From UBA7916 sp036121365 (GTDB lineage Bacteria > Pseudomonadota > Gammaproteobacteria > Comchoanobacterales > Comchoanobacteraceae), in contig JAZAFR010000019.1 in assembly GCA_036121365.1 (NCBI GenBank), positions 1-27,585 of the forward strand: a DNA stretch of 27,585 bases. The letters are read 5' to 3'. A model generated the notes under the pieces. It was not told the origin of the DNA, did not search any database, and was given only the letters and a program-made list of their open reading frames with translations. Both the position numbers and the translations under genes were made by a program. Shown piece by piece: positions 14,731 through 23,473 of the stretch (positions are counted from its first letter, which is position 1; each line of letters opens with the position of its first letter).

Positions 14731-14781
14731 TCAATGTTATGTTGCTGCATAGTATTTTTTTAATAAAGTAAGGAGATAATT

Positions 14782-15745
14782 ATGCATTCTAGTTCAGCAG
14801 ATCAAGATATTTAGAACCAACCTTTAGTCACTCATCCAAATATGAATCAGGATCAAGTAACAAAACTTATTCCATCTGTTCTTTCTAGTGTTAAAATCTA
14901 CCTGGAGACGCTGGGTGACTCCGAGAGTCTGGCTAAGTCAAGATATATTTGCATACAAAAGCATTTGACTGTTAATGATCAGGGTAATCTCAGCCTTGAC
15001 TGTGAAGATGAAGTTCAGATCTCAGTTGAGGGAGTAGAAGCCGAAGACCGTTTTTTAAGAGAGAAGAGCTGTTGAGTTTTTTGATGGATGCCTGTACCAA
15101 TGTTTTAAGACATAAGTTTATTGAGACAGATTCTTCAGGAGGCCCAACAATGCCAGCGATTCGTCATAGGTTATTTTCTTTTTCAGAGGTTCAAGAAGAT
15201 CAAACTGGTGAATTAGACTCTGATAATTTCATAATTAAAGTGGGTTTTTCGGGGGGCATGATCAATTGAATGACTTTTTAGAAAACTTACAAGCACGCGA
15301 TTACGAGAGATCCTGGCTTGGGGCTGCAGAAAAAGGTGATATACAAAAACTTCAAACATTATTAGATAACCGAAAGTTTAACATCAATGCAAGAAATGAA
15401 AGCGGATATACAGCACTACATCTTGCTGTGATGTATGAAAACCTTGACATACTGCAATTTTTACTTGATCAACCCATGAGTTCAGGTCTTAATGTATATC
15501 AGGCTGATGCGCATGGAAGAAATTTACTACATCTTGCGGCTCAGGGGCAAAATCGTGAGATTGAGACATATCTTCTAGGTCTTAATATTTTTGATATAGA
15601 TTCTAAGGGTCAGTATCATCTCAGTCCAAGAGAAATAGCACAACAGAGGCAGCCACAGGTAGGTCCAGAAGGAGAAGGAGTCGGTCGTAGTAGTTTTTTC
15701 AGTGAAGAGAAAACAAGCGCAAACGGTGCTCAATTAGTTAGGTAA
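14782..15745 (+). pseudogene. Ankyrin-repeat gene broken by an amber codon and two homopolymer frameshifts
   Basis: A strong Shine-Dalgarno (AAGGAGAT, about 14770-14777) precedes ATG 14782, whose frame reads MHSSSADQDI then TAG (14812-14814) and continues NQPLVTHPNMNQDQVTKL. At the T6 run 15051-15056 the frame is lost, and one more T would join EDRFF to KREELLSFLMDACTNV. At the G6 run 15251-15256 it is lost again, and one more G would join VGFSGG to HDQLNDFLENLQARDYERSW and the ankyrin part. The repaired product would be about 320 aa: an unrecognised N-terminal domain of about 160 aa, then two to three ankyrin repeats (YTALHLAVMYENLDILQFLL, RNLLHLAAQGQNREIETYLL). A good terminator follows. 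A promoter, Shine-Dalgarno and terminator that are all intact argue for recent loss, phase variation, or sequencing error at the homopolymers. Confidence 0.75.
15266..15745 (+). CDS. Ankyrin-repeat fragment (3' part of the broken gene)
   Basis: This 159-aa open frame could begin at a TTG (15266) and holds two to three ankyrin repeats at about residues 15-115 (GYTALHLAVMYENLDILQFL; GRNLLHLAAQGQNREIETYL), then a polar tail. There is no Shine-Dalgarno at the TTG, and the frame runs upstream through the G6 tract into the preceding fragment. It is better read as the C-terminal part of the broken gene starting at 14782 than as an independent gene. Ankyrin repeats mediate protein-protein contacts. 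Confidence 0.5.
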   Translation: MNDFLENLQARDYERSWLGAAEKGDIQKLQTLLDNRKFNINARNESGYTALHLAVMYENLDILQFLLDQPMSSGLNVYQADAHGRNLLHLAAQGQNREIETYLLGLNIFDIDSKGQYHLSPREIAQQRQPQVGPEGEGVGRSSFFSEEKTSANGAQLVR

Positions 15746-15769
15746 AGAAACACAGCGAAATTAGAATGG

Positions 15770-15803
15770 GGCATTCAAAGTCTTATTTTGAATGCCTTTT
15801 TTT
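15770..15803 (+). terminator. Rho-independent terminator after the ankyrin gene
   Basis: GGCATTCAAA (15770-15779) pairs perfectly with TTTGAATGCC (15787-15796) around a 7-nt loop. Seven T residues follow (15797-15803). It ends the transcript of the gene whose last codon is at 15743-15745. Confidence 0.9.
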
Positions 15804-15817
15804 AATGATATCAGATA

Positions 15818-15846
15818 TTGTAAATGTTGATTTGTTGTGTTATAAT
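15818..15846 (+). promoter_or_regulatory. Promoter of the membrane-protein gene
   Basis: TTGTAA (15818-15823) and a perfect TATAAT (15841-15846) are separated by 17 nt, and TGT directly before the -10 makes it an extended -10. Transcription would start near 15853, about 29 nt before the ATG at 15882. Confidence 0.6.
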
Positions 15847-15881
15847 ATACAAAAATTATACTGATTAAAAATAATAATATT

Positions 15882-17315
15882 ATGGCCAAAATAATAACAA
15901 GACCTGTAGCATTTTTAACATTGTTAATACCACTCGTTAGCACAGGGGTAGCACTTTACTTTTATTTCTCTCAAGCGCTAAGCCTAACCGGCCTACAGAT
16001 ACTATTAGTTTCTTGGCCAATTAATGTTATATGCTTATCAGTCGCAACGTTAACGATACTAGTTGGTTGTATAAAGTATAAATTAGTTAACAACACAATG
16101 CGGGTTATAAGGCATCCAATATTTGCTCTGATTGCCACTTTTTTATCGATTATTACTGCTGTGCCGTTTCAAATGTCCGCTTACAGATCTATCTCAATCA
16201 TCTCACTTAGAACCCTCGTTCTATCATCTCAGTTGAGTCGTTTTGTGTTGGGACTGAGCACTCTGTCAATCGGCATCAATTTTATTCAAAGGAAAGTATA
16301 CTTTCCTATCATTAGACTGGTCTCTAATCCATATTTTATTCTATTAATGTTATCCATTGCTATTGGTTCATCCTTACCTTTTCAAGCTGCGGCTTATCAA
16401 AATATTACGCTTAGCCAAATACCAACATTAATGACCTTTACTAAATTGACGGTGTTCGCATTATACACTGCAGTAACGGGGATCATATTCAATCTATTTG
16501 GTCAATATAAAAATAGAATAATGGCCAGAAAAATCAAAAACAAGCCTAATTTTGATGAAGAAATTGTTGATAATCAATCTAAAATACAATCTAGTCTCAA
16601 CGACTCTTTGTATAAAAATAAAAAACAATCAAATCAAGATATATCTTTATCTGAAGACTCTGCTCCTGAATCCAATAAGACTAGCTCCACTTTTGATACA
16701 ACAAAACACAAAAAACTTGATGATCTAAGTGTTCAGGGAGAAAAAAGCTTTTATGAAAGATTCAAAAATACAAGCAAACAACAATACTATAGACTTTTTC
16801 CTAAAGGACATCGTAAAAAGAGTATTGCCATTTCTATTGTGGCTGTTTGTGCCATCGCCACTGCTGCTTATTATATTTTTTCAGATAATTCAGCCCCTCT
16901 AAACATAACAACGGGTACCGTGAATTCTGTTATTCCCAGTTCAGATTTAAGTGGCTTTCTACCAAATAGCTCTGCAATCACTTCAAGTACTTTAATTACA
17001 ACAGTGGGGGGTGGTAGTTTACTTGATCAATCTACTACTGCCAATTCAACTATCAGCCATGTACTCTCTAGCGTTTCTTCTTTAAAAGTAAAGCCAGAAA
17101 TCGAGGGGTTTGAGGGCTTACAAAATTATCTGGATAGCAGTAACCTCCTCACTGAGATATCACTTCACGATAAAGAAAAAATTACCTCTGGTGCGTATGA
17201 AATCACAAGAAGTTTCTGCAAGGAAATGTCTCCCTTGAATTGCCATAGAGCAACGCAAATATTCAAAAAAATAAGAGATCATGGCTTTTCACTTCCCGTG
17301 TATCGTCTACAGTAA
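15882..17315 (+). CDS. Polytopic membrane protein with a soluble C-terminal region (477 aa)
   Basis: Hydrophobic segments lie at about residues 9-29, 38-64, 79-98, 112-134, 151-171 and 183-206. A polar, lysine/serine-rich region follows (about 208-312), then a seventh segment (about 314-333) and a Ser/Thr-rich C-terminal domain. Segments 3-4 and 5-6 look like an internal duplication, both containing an xPxF...PFQxxAY motif (HPIFAL...VPFQMSAY and NPYFIL...LPFQAAAY). I recognise no transporter or enzyme family. The gene has its own promoter and sits between two terminated or oppositely oriented genes, so it is probably monocistronic. No Shine-Dalgarno is visible before the ATG. A role at the bacterial or inclusion membrane is possible but not shown. 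Confidence 0.8.
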   Translation: MAKIITRPVAFLTLLIPLVSTGVALYFYFSQALSLTGLQILLVSWPINVICLSVATLTILVGCIKYKLVNNTMRVIRHPIFALIATFLSIITAVPFQMSAYRSISIISLRTLVLSSQLSRFVLGLSTLSIGINFIQRKVYFPIIRLVSNPYFILLMLSIAIGSSLPFQAAAYQNITLSQIPTLMTFTKLTVFALYTAVTGIIFNLFGQYKNRIMARKIKNKPNFDEEIVDNQSKIQSSLNDSLYKNKKQSNQDISLSEDSAPESNKTSSTFDTTKHKKLDDLSVQGEKSFYERFKNTSKQQYYRLFPKGHRKKSIAISIVAVCAIATAAYYIFSDNSAPLNITTGTVNSVIPSSDLSGFLPNSSAITSSTLITTVGGGSLLDQSTTANSTISHVLSSVSSLKVKPEIEGFEGLQNYLDSSNLLTEISLHDKEKITSGAYEITRSFCKEMSPLNCHRATQIFKKIRDHGFSLPVYRLQ

Positions 17316-17522
17316 AAACCAAGTGATACTCGTTTTAAGAAAAATCGATTATGATTTTTTATTTTTAAAAATTCATCTAAACCACCACAAAATATTGCAA
17401 TATCAACATGTTTCTTTAACAAGTATTTATAATTCATCTAAGGCATATTGTACCACGACCTTGTGATTTAAAGCTGTTATAGTCATTTTTGTACAGAGTC
17501 CTGTACACACCCTTTAATTATA

Positions 17523-20500
17523 CTATTTTTTGTGGAGTGTCCTTCGTTCCGTATCTTCTTCTTTCTCATGCTCTGCTCTAGACTCACATGTAGCAGATTC
17601 AGCTTCTCTAGGCGATAATATTTCCTGACTTCTGCTTTCCTGTATCATATCAAATAACCGTAATTCCTCTAGATTGGGAGATTCTTCTTCATGAAGTTCA
17701 TCTTTTTGAAGTGGCAATTTTAACTTGACGCCTTTTTCGGCACCATTGCCCAATTTTTCATCAAATAAGCCTAATCCCTTTGAACTACTGCACTCTACTT
17801 CTTGCATAGGTATGTTGCAAGCTTGCAAGAGTGTACTTTGTATTGGGCTATCACTGTCTGGCATTGTAGAATATCTGTGTAAAAAATTATTTCTTTCATA
17901 TTTTGCTCTGTTTACTGCTGTTTCTCCAAATATCTGGATTGCCCTTAATGAGATTGATTCGTCTACTTTTGAATGTTCTCCCAATTCTATCATCAATAGT
18001 TTTTGTTTGACTTTTTCTGAATCATTAAGTACATCTCCCAGAGATATGATCTGTTTGGTGATTTCTTCAAATCGCTTGTCTCGTTTCTTTTTCAGACTAT
18101 GATCACTCATACAAATTGTTCGTGTAATATCTTGATGTGTGAATGTGATGGCATCGTTGCGCTTGAAAAGATGGACGCTGTGTTTTCTCTCAAGTGATTC
18201 ATTGACCAGTTCGTTGGCAGTATCTACGAAATCTTGTAGTAGTTCTTTTATTCCATTGAAATCTAAATCTTCTAATAGTGTCTGTTGAATTTCAGCTAAT
18301 TTATCAATTAGGCTGTCAATGATCTTCCTTTCTACAAAAAACCCGTAGTGGATGTATAGATTACGCGCATAGCAAATGCTATCCCATCTAATTCGGTTTT
18401 TACGTTCAGTCTCCTGAAGTAAAACAAGAAATCTCATGATGAGTAAGTGTCTGACCTCCTGGTCGCCACAACAATATGCAAATTCATGAGTAAAGAAGGG
18501 TTCAATCAGACGCTTAATATCTTGCTCTGTCTTCGCTCTTTTCTGAACCTGTTTAATATTTAGCTTCTTTGGTTTTTCGCTCTTGCTTTTTGGCAATGCT
18601 GTTGCTGCCTCCTTTGTTATCTCTGTCTTTTTACTTGAAGGACTTGTCTTTTTACTCTTGCTGAGGTTTTTCCTTTTAGCAGACTCTCGCAGTGCAGTTT
18701 CAATTTTTGATTTTAAAATGCCATCAGTTTTTTCCTTTTCTTTAAATATTTCCTCTTTTCTTCTGATGTCATTTTCGATACTTTCGAAATCAGTGCATGA
18801 TACTTCACTTGATAGTTTTTCTAGTATTTTTTGTATTTTGTCTTTTATATTGGCCCTGTCGATACAGTTTGAAAGCCAATTCATCCATGTTCCTGGATTA
18901 ATATATTGAGGTCGTTCTTGTTTGAGAATATCTTGTTTGTTCAATGATCTCTCTCTCATTCTTTGAGCAGTGATGAACGATAAGTTTTCTGTAAACGCAT
19001 ATTTCTCTTCAAGATCTACTTCCAGTGTTGCTAACAAAATCTCAGCTCTTTTGATTAGCTCTAAAGATCTTTCTTTATCAATGAAAACTGGCTTGTCTTC
19101 CACTTCCACATGAGTAACACTAATTGCTCTACTCATAGGCGGCTCACTATGCCTCATTTTGTATTCTTCTAGCTGACTTTTTAGTGTTTCAGGACAGAGT
19201 TTTATTAATTCATCTGAATTTCTTATGTGTGATACCAGAAAATCCACAGCTCGACTTCTGTATCCTTCTCTCTGAAATGCCATTTCTAATAGCTCATTTA
19301 GATCAGTGACTAAGCTTTCCTTATGATATTCGGGTGTTTTTGATAATAAAGTTAAGATGAGTTCTGGGTATTTTTGATATAGTTCTTCAAATCGACTGAG
19401 TGATATTGGAAAGTCCTCAGGTTTGCTATTTTGCAAGTTAATAATAAGTCCAAATCCTTTCTCTTTTCCAATTTTGGTTGGGTCTGTCATTTCTTTAAAG
19501 ACCAGTCTTTGAAGTTCTTCTGGATATTCTTCACAAAGTGAGTGAAAGTTAAAAGTTGATCTTGAATTTAATAATATTTTAAAACAAGTTCCATAGAATT
19601 TTTCTTTTAATAGGCAATTAAAAAATTGTGAAGCATAGTGATTTGAGAAGTACTCTATTATTTCTGTATCTTCGTGAAACATTAGTACAACAATCCAATC
19701 TTTATCTAGTCGTTTTGAAAATGGATTGCATATTTTCAGAAGGTGTTTTAGTACAGGTCGATCCATTTCTGCCCTGTCGGACATGACACTTTCAAAAATT
19801 GTCTGCTCACTGCAGACACGGACAGCATCCCACCCAAACTTTAGCACCATTTCTATGTCTAACGTATCAACGATCTTTCTTTGACCCAACTGAATGGATT
19901 CTATATTTGTAATTGTTGTTACCAGGTTTAATATTCCACTACCTGACAGGGCTCCTTGAGGAATCTGACTTTGCACATGATCATATGGTTTTGTTATTAT
20001 ACTAACATATCTATTCTTCCAATCGTATATTGTTGTAATTTCTGGTGCTTGATTGTGTACTCCTTTCAGTGGATCAGATTTTAGCCTTATCACTACAGCA
20101 TTCGGTTCATGCCTGACTTTGGTTTTATAACCTTCTTGATGATCTCCTTGTAGCTCTGTTGTTTTTATTGTCTCTTTTGATCCATCTGAATCTGTTATTT
20201 CTCTTGTAGTGTTATTATGTGAGACTAATTTTACATCGTGACGTGTTTCTTCTTCCTCTGGATGGAAAGGTCTAAGCATTTCTAGCTTTTCTATTTCAGG
20301 AAACTTGATTGTTTCTGACACATCTACATATGGTTCTAATACTTTAAATAATTCAAGATTATCAAGGCAGGCATATAATAAGTTTGTTCCAGCGACTCTC
20401 CAGAAATTTTCATACTTTCTTCTTTTCCAATCTTGTATCCATGCTTTCTGTTCTTCGCTTTTTGGTTTTTTTTCTTCTTCTGCCCAACTATCAAACCAAC

Positions 20501-20882
20501 TTGTTAGTAACACCCGTTGATTGCACGTTTGCCTTATACTCTCTTCGTTTGCAAGAATGTCTTTCAATGATTCAGGCAGGATTTTTGCCAATACTAAGTC
20601 CCATAATAAATAGTGAATTTGATCTGTTCTTTTTCTTAATATCGTTGGCACTGGATATCGTTTATTTTCTGTTTCTAGAAAATACAGGAGGTACATAAAT
20701 GGTTTTGATTCTGTATCTGTTTCTTCTATCATATACAGGATTTGATACTTCGGTCCCTTTCTCATGGTTTTGTATAAATCAGGTTTGTTTGCTTTCCGGC
20801 TGAATTCTTCTACTTCTCTTATTGCATCAGTTCCTGTGTACAAAGTTTTTGTTACTGTATGCTTTTTTCCTTTTTTAGGCAT
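17523..20882 (-). CDS. Large protein with a HEPN-like R-x4-H motif (1119 aa)
   Basis: The first about 640 residues are helix-rich without a family I recognise. A basic, Lys/Ser-rich segment at about 730-784 resembles a nuclear localisation signal or linker. Residues about 785-880 resemble HEPN/HepT-type domains: helix VRHLLIMRFLVLLQE, then RWDSICYARNLYIHYGFF with R840 and H845 forming R-N-x3-H, and a following helix ERKIIDSLIDKLAEIQQ. In HEPN RNases this Arg and His form the active site of a dimer. Single occurrence and weak overall similarity mean this needs a profile search. The C-terminus is acidic and disordered. The start at 20882 has a good promoter upstream but a weak Shine-Dalgarno. 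A segment just after the motif recurs in the chimeric relic at 12487-12819. A toxin or effector role is inferred. Confidence 0.8.
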   Translation of the reverse strand: MPKKGKKHTVTKTLYTGTDAIREVEEFSRKANKPDLYKTMRKGPKYQILYMIEETDTESKPFMYLLYFLETENKRYPVPTILRKRTDQIHYLLWDLVLAKILPESLKDILANEESIRQTCNQRVLLTSWFDSWAEEEKKPKSEEQKAWIQDWKRRKYENFWRVAGTNLLYACLDNLELFKVLEPYVDVSETIKFPEIEKLEMLRPFHPEEEETRHDVKLVSHNNTTREITDSDGSKETIKTTELQGDHQEGYKTKVRHEPNAVVIRLKSDPLKGVHNQAPEITTIYDWKNRYVSIITKPYDHVQSQIPQGALSGSGILNLVTTITNIESIQLGQRKIVDTLDIEMVLKFGWDAVRVCSEQTIFESVMSDRAEMDRPVLKHLLKICNPFSKRLDKDWIVVLMFHEDTEIIEYFSNHYASQFFNCLLKEKFYGTCFKILLNSRSTFNFHSLCEEYPEELQRLVFKEMTDPTKIGKEKGFGLIINLQNSKPEDFPISLSRFEELYQKYPELILTLLSKTPEYHKESLVTDLNELLEMAFQREGYRSRAVDFLVSHIRNSDELIKLCPETLKSQLEEYKMRHSEPPMSRAISVTHVEVEDKPVFIDKERSLELIKRAEILLATLEVDLEEKYAFTENLSFITAQRMRERSLNKQDILKQERPQYINPGTWMNWLSNCIDRANIKDKIQKILEKLSSEVSCTDFESIENDIRRKEEIFKEKEKTDGILKSKIETALRESAKRKNLSKSKKTSPSSKKTEITKEAATALPKSKSEKPKKLNIKQVQKRAKTEQDIKRLIEPFFTHEFAYCCGDQEVRHLLIMRFLVLLQETERKNRIRWDSICYARNLYIHYGFFVERKIIDSLIDKLAEIQQTLLEDLDFNGIKELLQDFVDTANELVNESLERKHSVHLFKRNDAITFTHQDITRTICMSDHSLKKKRDKRFEEITKQIISLGDVLNDSEKVKQKLLMIELGEHSKVDESISLRAIQIFGETAVNRAKYERNNFLHRYSTMPDSDSPIQSTLLQACNIPMQEVECSSSKGLGLFDEKLGNGAEKGVKLKLPLQKDELHEEESPNLEELRLFDMIQESRSQEILSPREAESATCESRAEHEKEEDTERRTLHKK

Positions 20883-20908
20883 TGTTGTTCCGTTTAAATT
20901 GTCTGATA

Positions 20909-20937
20909 ATAATATATTTTTTTTATCTTTATTTCAA
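20909..20937 (-). promoter_or_regulatory. Promoter of the 1119-aa gene
   Basis: Read on the - strand, TTGAAA (20932-20937) and TATTAT (20909-20914) each match consensus at five of six bases with a 17-nt spacer containing an A8 tract. Transcription would start about 20 nt before the ATG at 20882. Confidence 0.55.
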
Positions 20938-21385
20938 TTGTTATGATTGTATATTCATTCAGTTTGGATTTGTTTTTTCATCATGTTTTTCATGGATGAT
21001 TTTTACTAATTAAAGCAGTCAAGACATTGTTATTCTCTATAAAAGCATCTAGCGTATTGCACTTTATTGTTACAGTGAATTTGTACTATTATCTTTATCT
21101 AAGGTTTCTTCAGTAGAATAATGCCATCTTTTTAGATCCGTTTAATTCATTGCATAGTCATTCTTCTAATTAACACATTTTTCTGATTACAACCAAAATT
21201 TTTACATTTTGAATAATGCTCTGTATCTCTGTATTATCATTTAAGAATGGGAATAGCACTTTTTTACTGTCTTTGCTTATCAAGCCCACTTTTAGTTGAT
21301 TGATATCTCAATGTTTTTCTATTCATTTTTTATGTTTTTTATCATCCAATATTATCTAGAATCTATGATTTTTCTCATTTTAAAT
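20938..21385. other. Intergenic region between divergent genes, no gene seen
   Basis: This is very AT-rich DNA between the 1119-aa gene (-) and the long ankyrin gene (+). I see no supported ORF, RNA gene or recognisable relic in it. Confidence 0.5.
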
Positions 21386-21414
21386 CTGACAAATAAGTGA
21401 TTTTGTACTATACA
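21386..21414 (+). promoter_or_regulatory. Possible promoter of the long ankyrin gene
   Basis: CTGACA (21386-21391) and TATACA (21409-21414) are spaced 17 nt apart, matching consensus at five and four of six bases. The ATG at 21442 with a GGGAG Shine-Dalgarno (21432-21436) lies just downstream. Confidence 0.35.
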
Positions 21415-21634
21415 TATCGAATATTATTAATGGGAGTATGCATGCTCAGTAATTTTTCATTATTAACAGGAGTAATCGGAATTACTTCGGGCGCAGTGGT
21501 CTACAAATCTATAATACTTCCTAAAAGACTACTTATCCACTATATTAAAACCGGTAATATAGAAGGCATTAGGGCTATGTTAGAGAGAGAATCCTGATTA
21601 TGTAAATAGTTTTTTAATAGGTAAAAAGACCCCA

Positions 21635-23473
21635 TTGATGATTGCTTCAGCTTTAGATAACCCTGATGTAATTAAACTTCTATTAGAAAATAAAGCTCAG
21701 GAATTACATGAAGGCTGGTCAGCAGTAATGATTGCTGTTGAGTCAAATCAGCCTCTAGCAATTAAAGCTCTGTTAGAAGGTGGTTGTAGTCCGAATACTT
21801 GGAAACAAAAATCAAAAAAGACTGCCTTGATGTTTGCTGCAGAATCAGGTAAATACGCTGTGCTTAAATCACTTATAGATCATAAAGCTAAACTGGATCC
21901 TCAAGATAGCTCTGGAAAGACTGCCTTGATGTTTGCTGTTGAGTCAAATCAGTCTCTAGCAGCAATTAAAGCTCTGTTAGCAGGTGGCGCTGATCCGAAC
22001 ATTGCAAATAAAGAAGGAAAGACTGCCTTGATGTTTGCTGTTGAGTCAAATCAGTCTCTAGCAATTAAATCTCTGTTAGAAGGTGGCGCCGATCCGAACA
22101 TTGCAAATAAAGAAGGAAAGACTGCCTTGATGATTGCTGTTGAGTTAGGTGACAAGTGGGATGTTGAACTGCTTATTGACAAGGGAGCTGACCTCAATAT
22201 GACTGATAAACAAGGAAAGAACTTGATGATGTATGCTGTAGAGTCAGGCAAGATGGAGATTGTTGAACTGTTTCTTAAAAAGGGATCTAACCTCAAAATG
22301 ACTGATAAACAAGGGAAGAACTCGATGATGTATGCTGTGGAGTCAGGCAAGAATGAGATTGTTAAACTTTTTCGTGAAAAGGATAAAACATTACTTAATA
22401 CGTCCTTGCGTCTGGCTGTGTCATCCAATGAGCCTAAATTAGATATGGTTGAAAAATTACTGAAATTTGGTGCAAATACTGAAGATGAAGATCAACAGGG
22501 TCATAATGCGCTTGATCTTGCTTGTTCTAAACTTCGTAACAATACAGAGAGTCAACTGGAACCGCCTAGTAAGGTTCTGGCAACAAAATGGAAAATCATT
22601 CTTGCAATACTGGATAAAGGTGTCCGACTTACTGAAAATGGTGATCTTTTGTCTGTGGTCTGTAGCACACCTATGCTTGCAGACCCTAGAGAAGTGATTC
22701 AAAAGATTATAGAAAATGGCTCTTATGATCCTAATGCTAAAAATAAAGAAGGTGTTACGCCGCTAATGTCTGCCATTTCAAACACTGGTAAAGTTGAAAA
22801 TATCGAAGGTTTTTGCGATGGAACTGATTTGGCTAAATATATAATCGAAGAGGTTCCTGCTTCCATTGATCTTGATACACCTGATTCCAATGGTAGGACT
22901 GCATTGATGGCTGCTGTTCTTAATAAGAATCAAAAAGCAATTCAAATGCTTTTAGATAAGTGTGTAGATCTTAATATTGCAGATAAAGAAGGAAAGACTC
23001 CGTTACGGGTTGCTGTTGAGTCAAACAATGTAGTAGCAATTAACTCTCTATTAGAGGGTGGAGCAGATCCGAACATTGCAGATACAGAGGGAAAGACTCC
23101 GTTATGGGTTGCTGTTGACTCTGAGAATCAAGAAGTCATTAATTTGCTATTAGCGAGAGATGCCGACCCGAACATTGGAGATAAAGAAGGAAAGACACCA
23201 TTGATGGTTGCAGTATCTGATATACCTAGTGATGAAAGTGAGACTTTGATTTCTTCTTTATTGAGTCGTGGTGCTAACCCCAGTCTCCTTGATAATCATG
23301 ATAGAGATGCGTTTTTTTACTCTATAGATGCCAGAAGAGAGCGAGGATTTACAAAACTTATATCTAAATACTTTGAAACAAAGTCCAGTCCTCTCGATAA
23401 ACATTCTATAGGTTTCATAAAGTATCTAGAAGATATCCAGCGCAATATTGTTTCTCAAGAGAATACCTCGTAA
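21635..23473 (+). CDS. Ankyrin-repeat protein, main open frame (612 aa)
   Basis: The frame holds about 15 ankyrin units of roughly 32-33 aa, many with the pattern GKTALMxAVESNxxxAIxxLL then EGGADPNIANKE. Canonical ankyrins have TPLHxAA, and here the conserved His is replaced by Met (LM), a variant shared by most units. Consecutive units at 21910-22130 are nearly identical in DNA, a sign of recent expansion. The C-terminus (FIKYLEDIQRNIVSQ) matches FxKLIKKLEEIQSSVISR at the end of the following fragment. No Shine-Dalgarno precedes the first Met at 21635, and the open frame extends upstream, so it is most likely the middle part of the gene starting at 21442. It probably mediates protein binding. 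Confidence 0.7.
   Translation: MMIASALDNPDVIKLLLENKAQELHEGWSAVMIAVESNQPLAIKALLEGGCSPNTWKQKSKKTALMFAAESGKYAVLKSLIDHKAKLDPQDSSGKTALMFAVESNQSLAAIKALLAGGADPNIANKEGKTALMFAVESNQSLAIKSLLEGGADPNIANKEGKTALMIAVELGDKWDVELLIDKGADLNMTDKQGKNLMMYAVESGKMEIVELFLKKGSNLKMTDKQGKNSMMYAVESGKNEIVKLFREKDKTLLNTSLRLAVSSNEPKLDMVEKLLKFGANTEDEDQQGHNALDLACSKLRNNTESQLEPPSKVLATKWKIILAILDKGVRLTENGDLLSVVCSTPMLADPREVIQKIIENGSYDPNAKNKEGVTPLMSAISNTGKVENIEGFCDGTDLAKYIIEEVPASIDLDTPDSNGRTALMAAVLNKNQKAIQMLLDKCVDLNIADKEGKTPLRVAVESNNVVAINSLLEGGADPNIADTEGKTPLWVAVDSENQEVINLLLARDADPNIGDKEGKTPLMVAVSDIPSDESETLISSLLSRGANPSLLDNHDRDAFFYSIDARRERGFTKLISKYFETKSSPLDKHSIGFIKYLEDIQRNIVSQENTS

Noticed and set aside
17340..17375. AAAAATC/GATTTTT hairpin after the membrane-protein gene as a terminator
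   Set aside because: The stem is almost all A-T and such hairpins are expected by chance in this AT-rich sequence.
17281..17466. 61-aa + strand frame overlapping the end of the membrane-protein gene
   Set aside because: It starts inside the coding sequence in another frame, has no Shine-Dalgarno, and its composition looks like AT-rich non-coding DNA.
20305..20698. + strand frames of 71 and 104 aa
   Set aside because: They are antisense to the 1119-aa gene and rich in Phe/Leu from its Glu/Lys codons, with no signals of their own.
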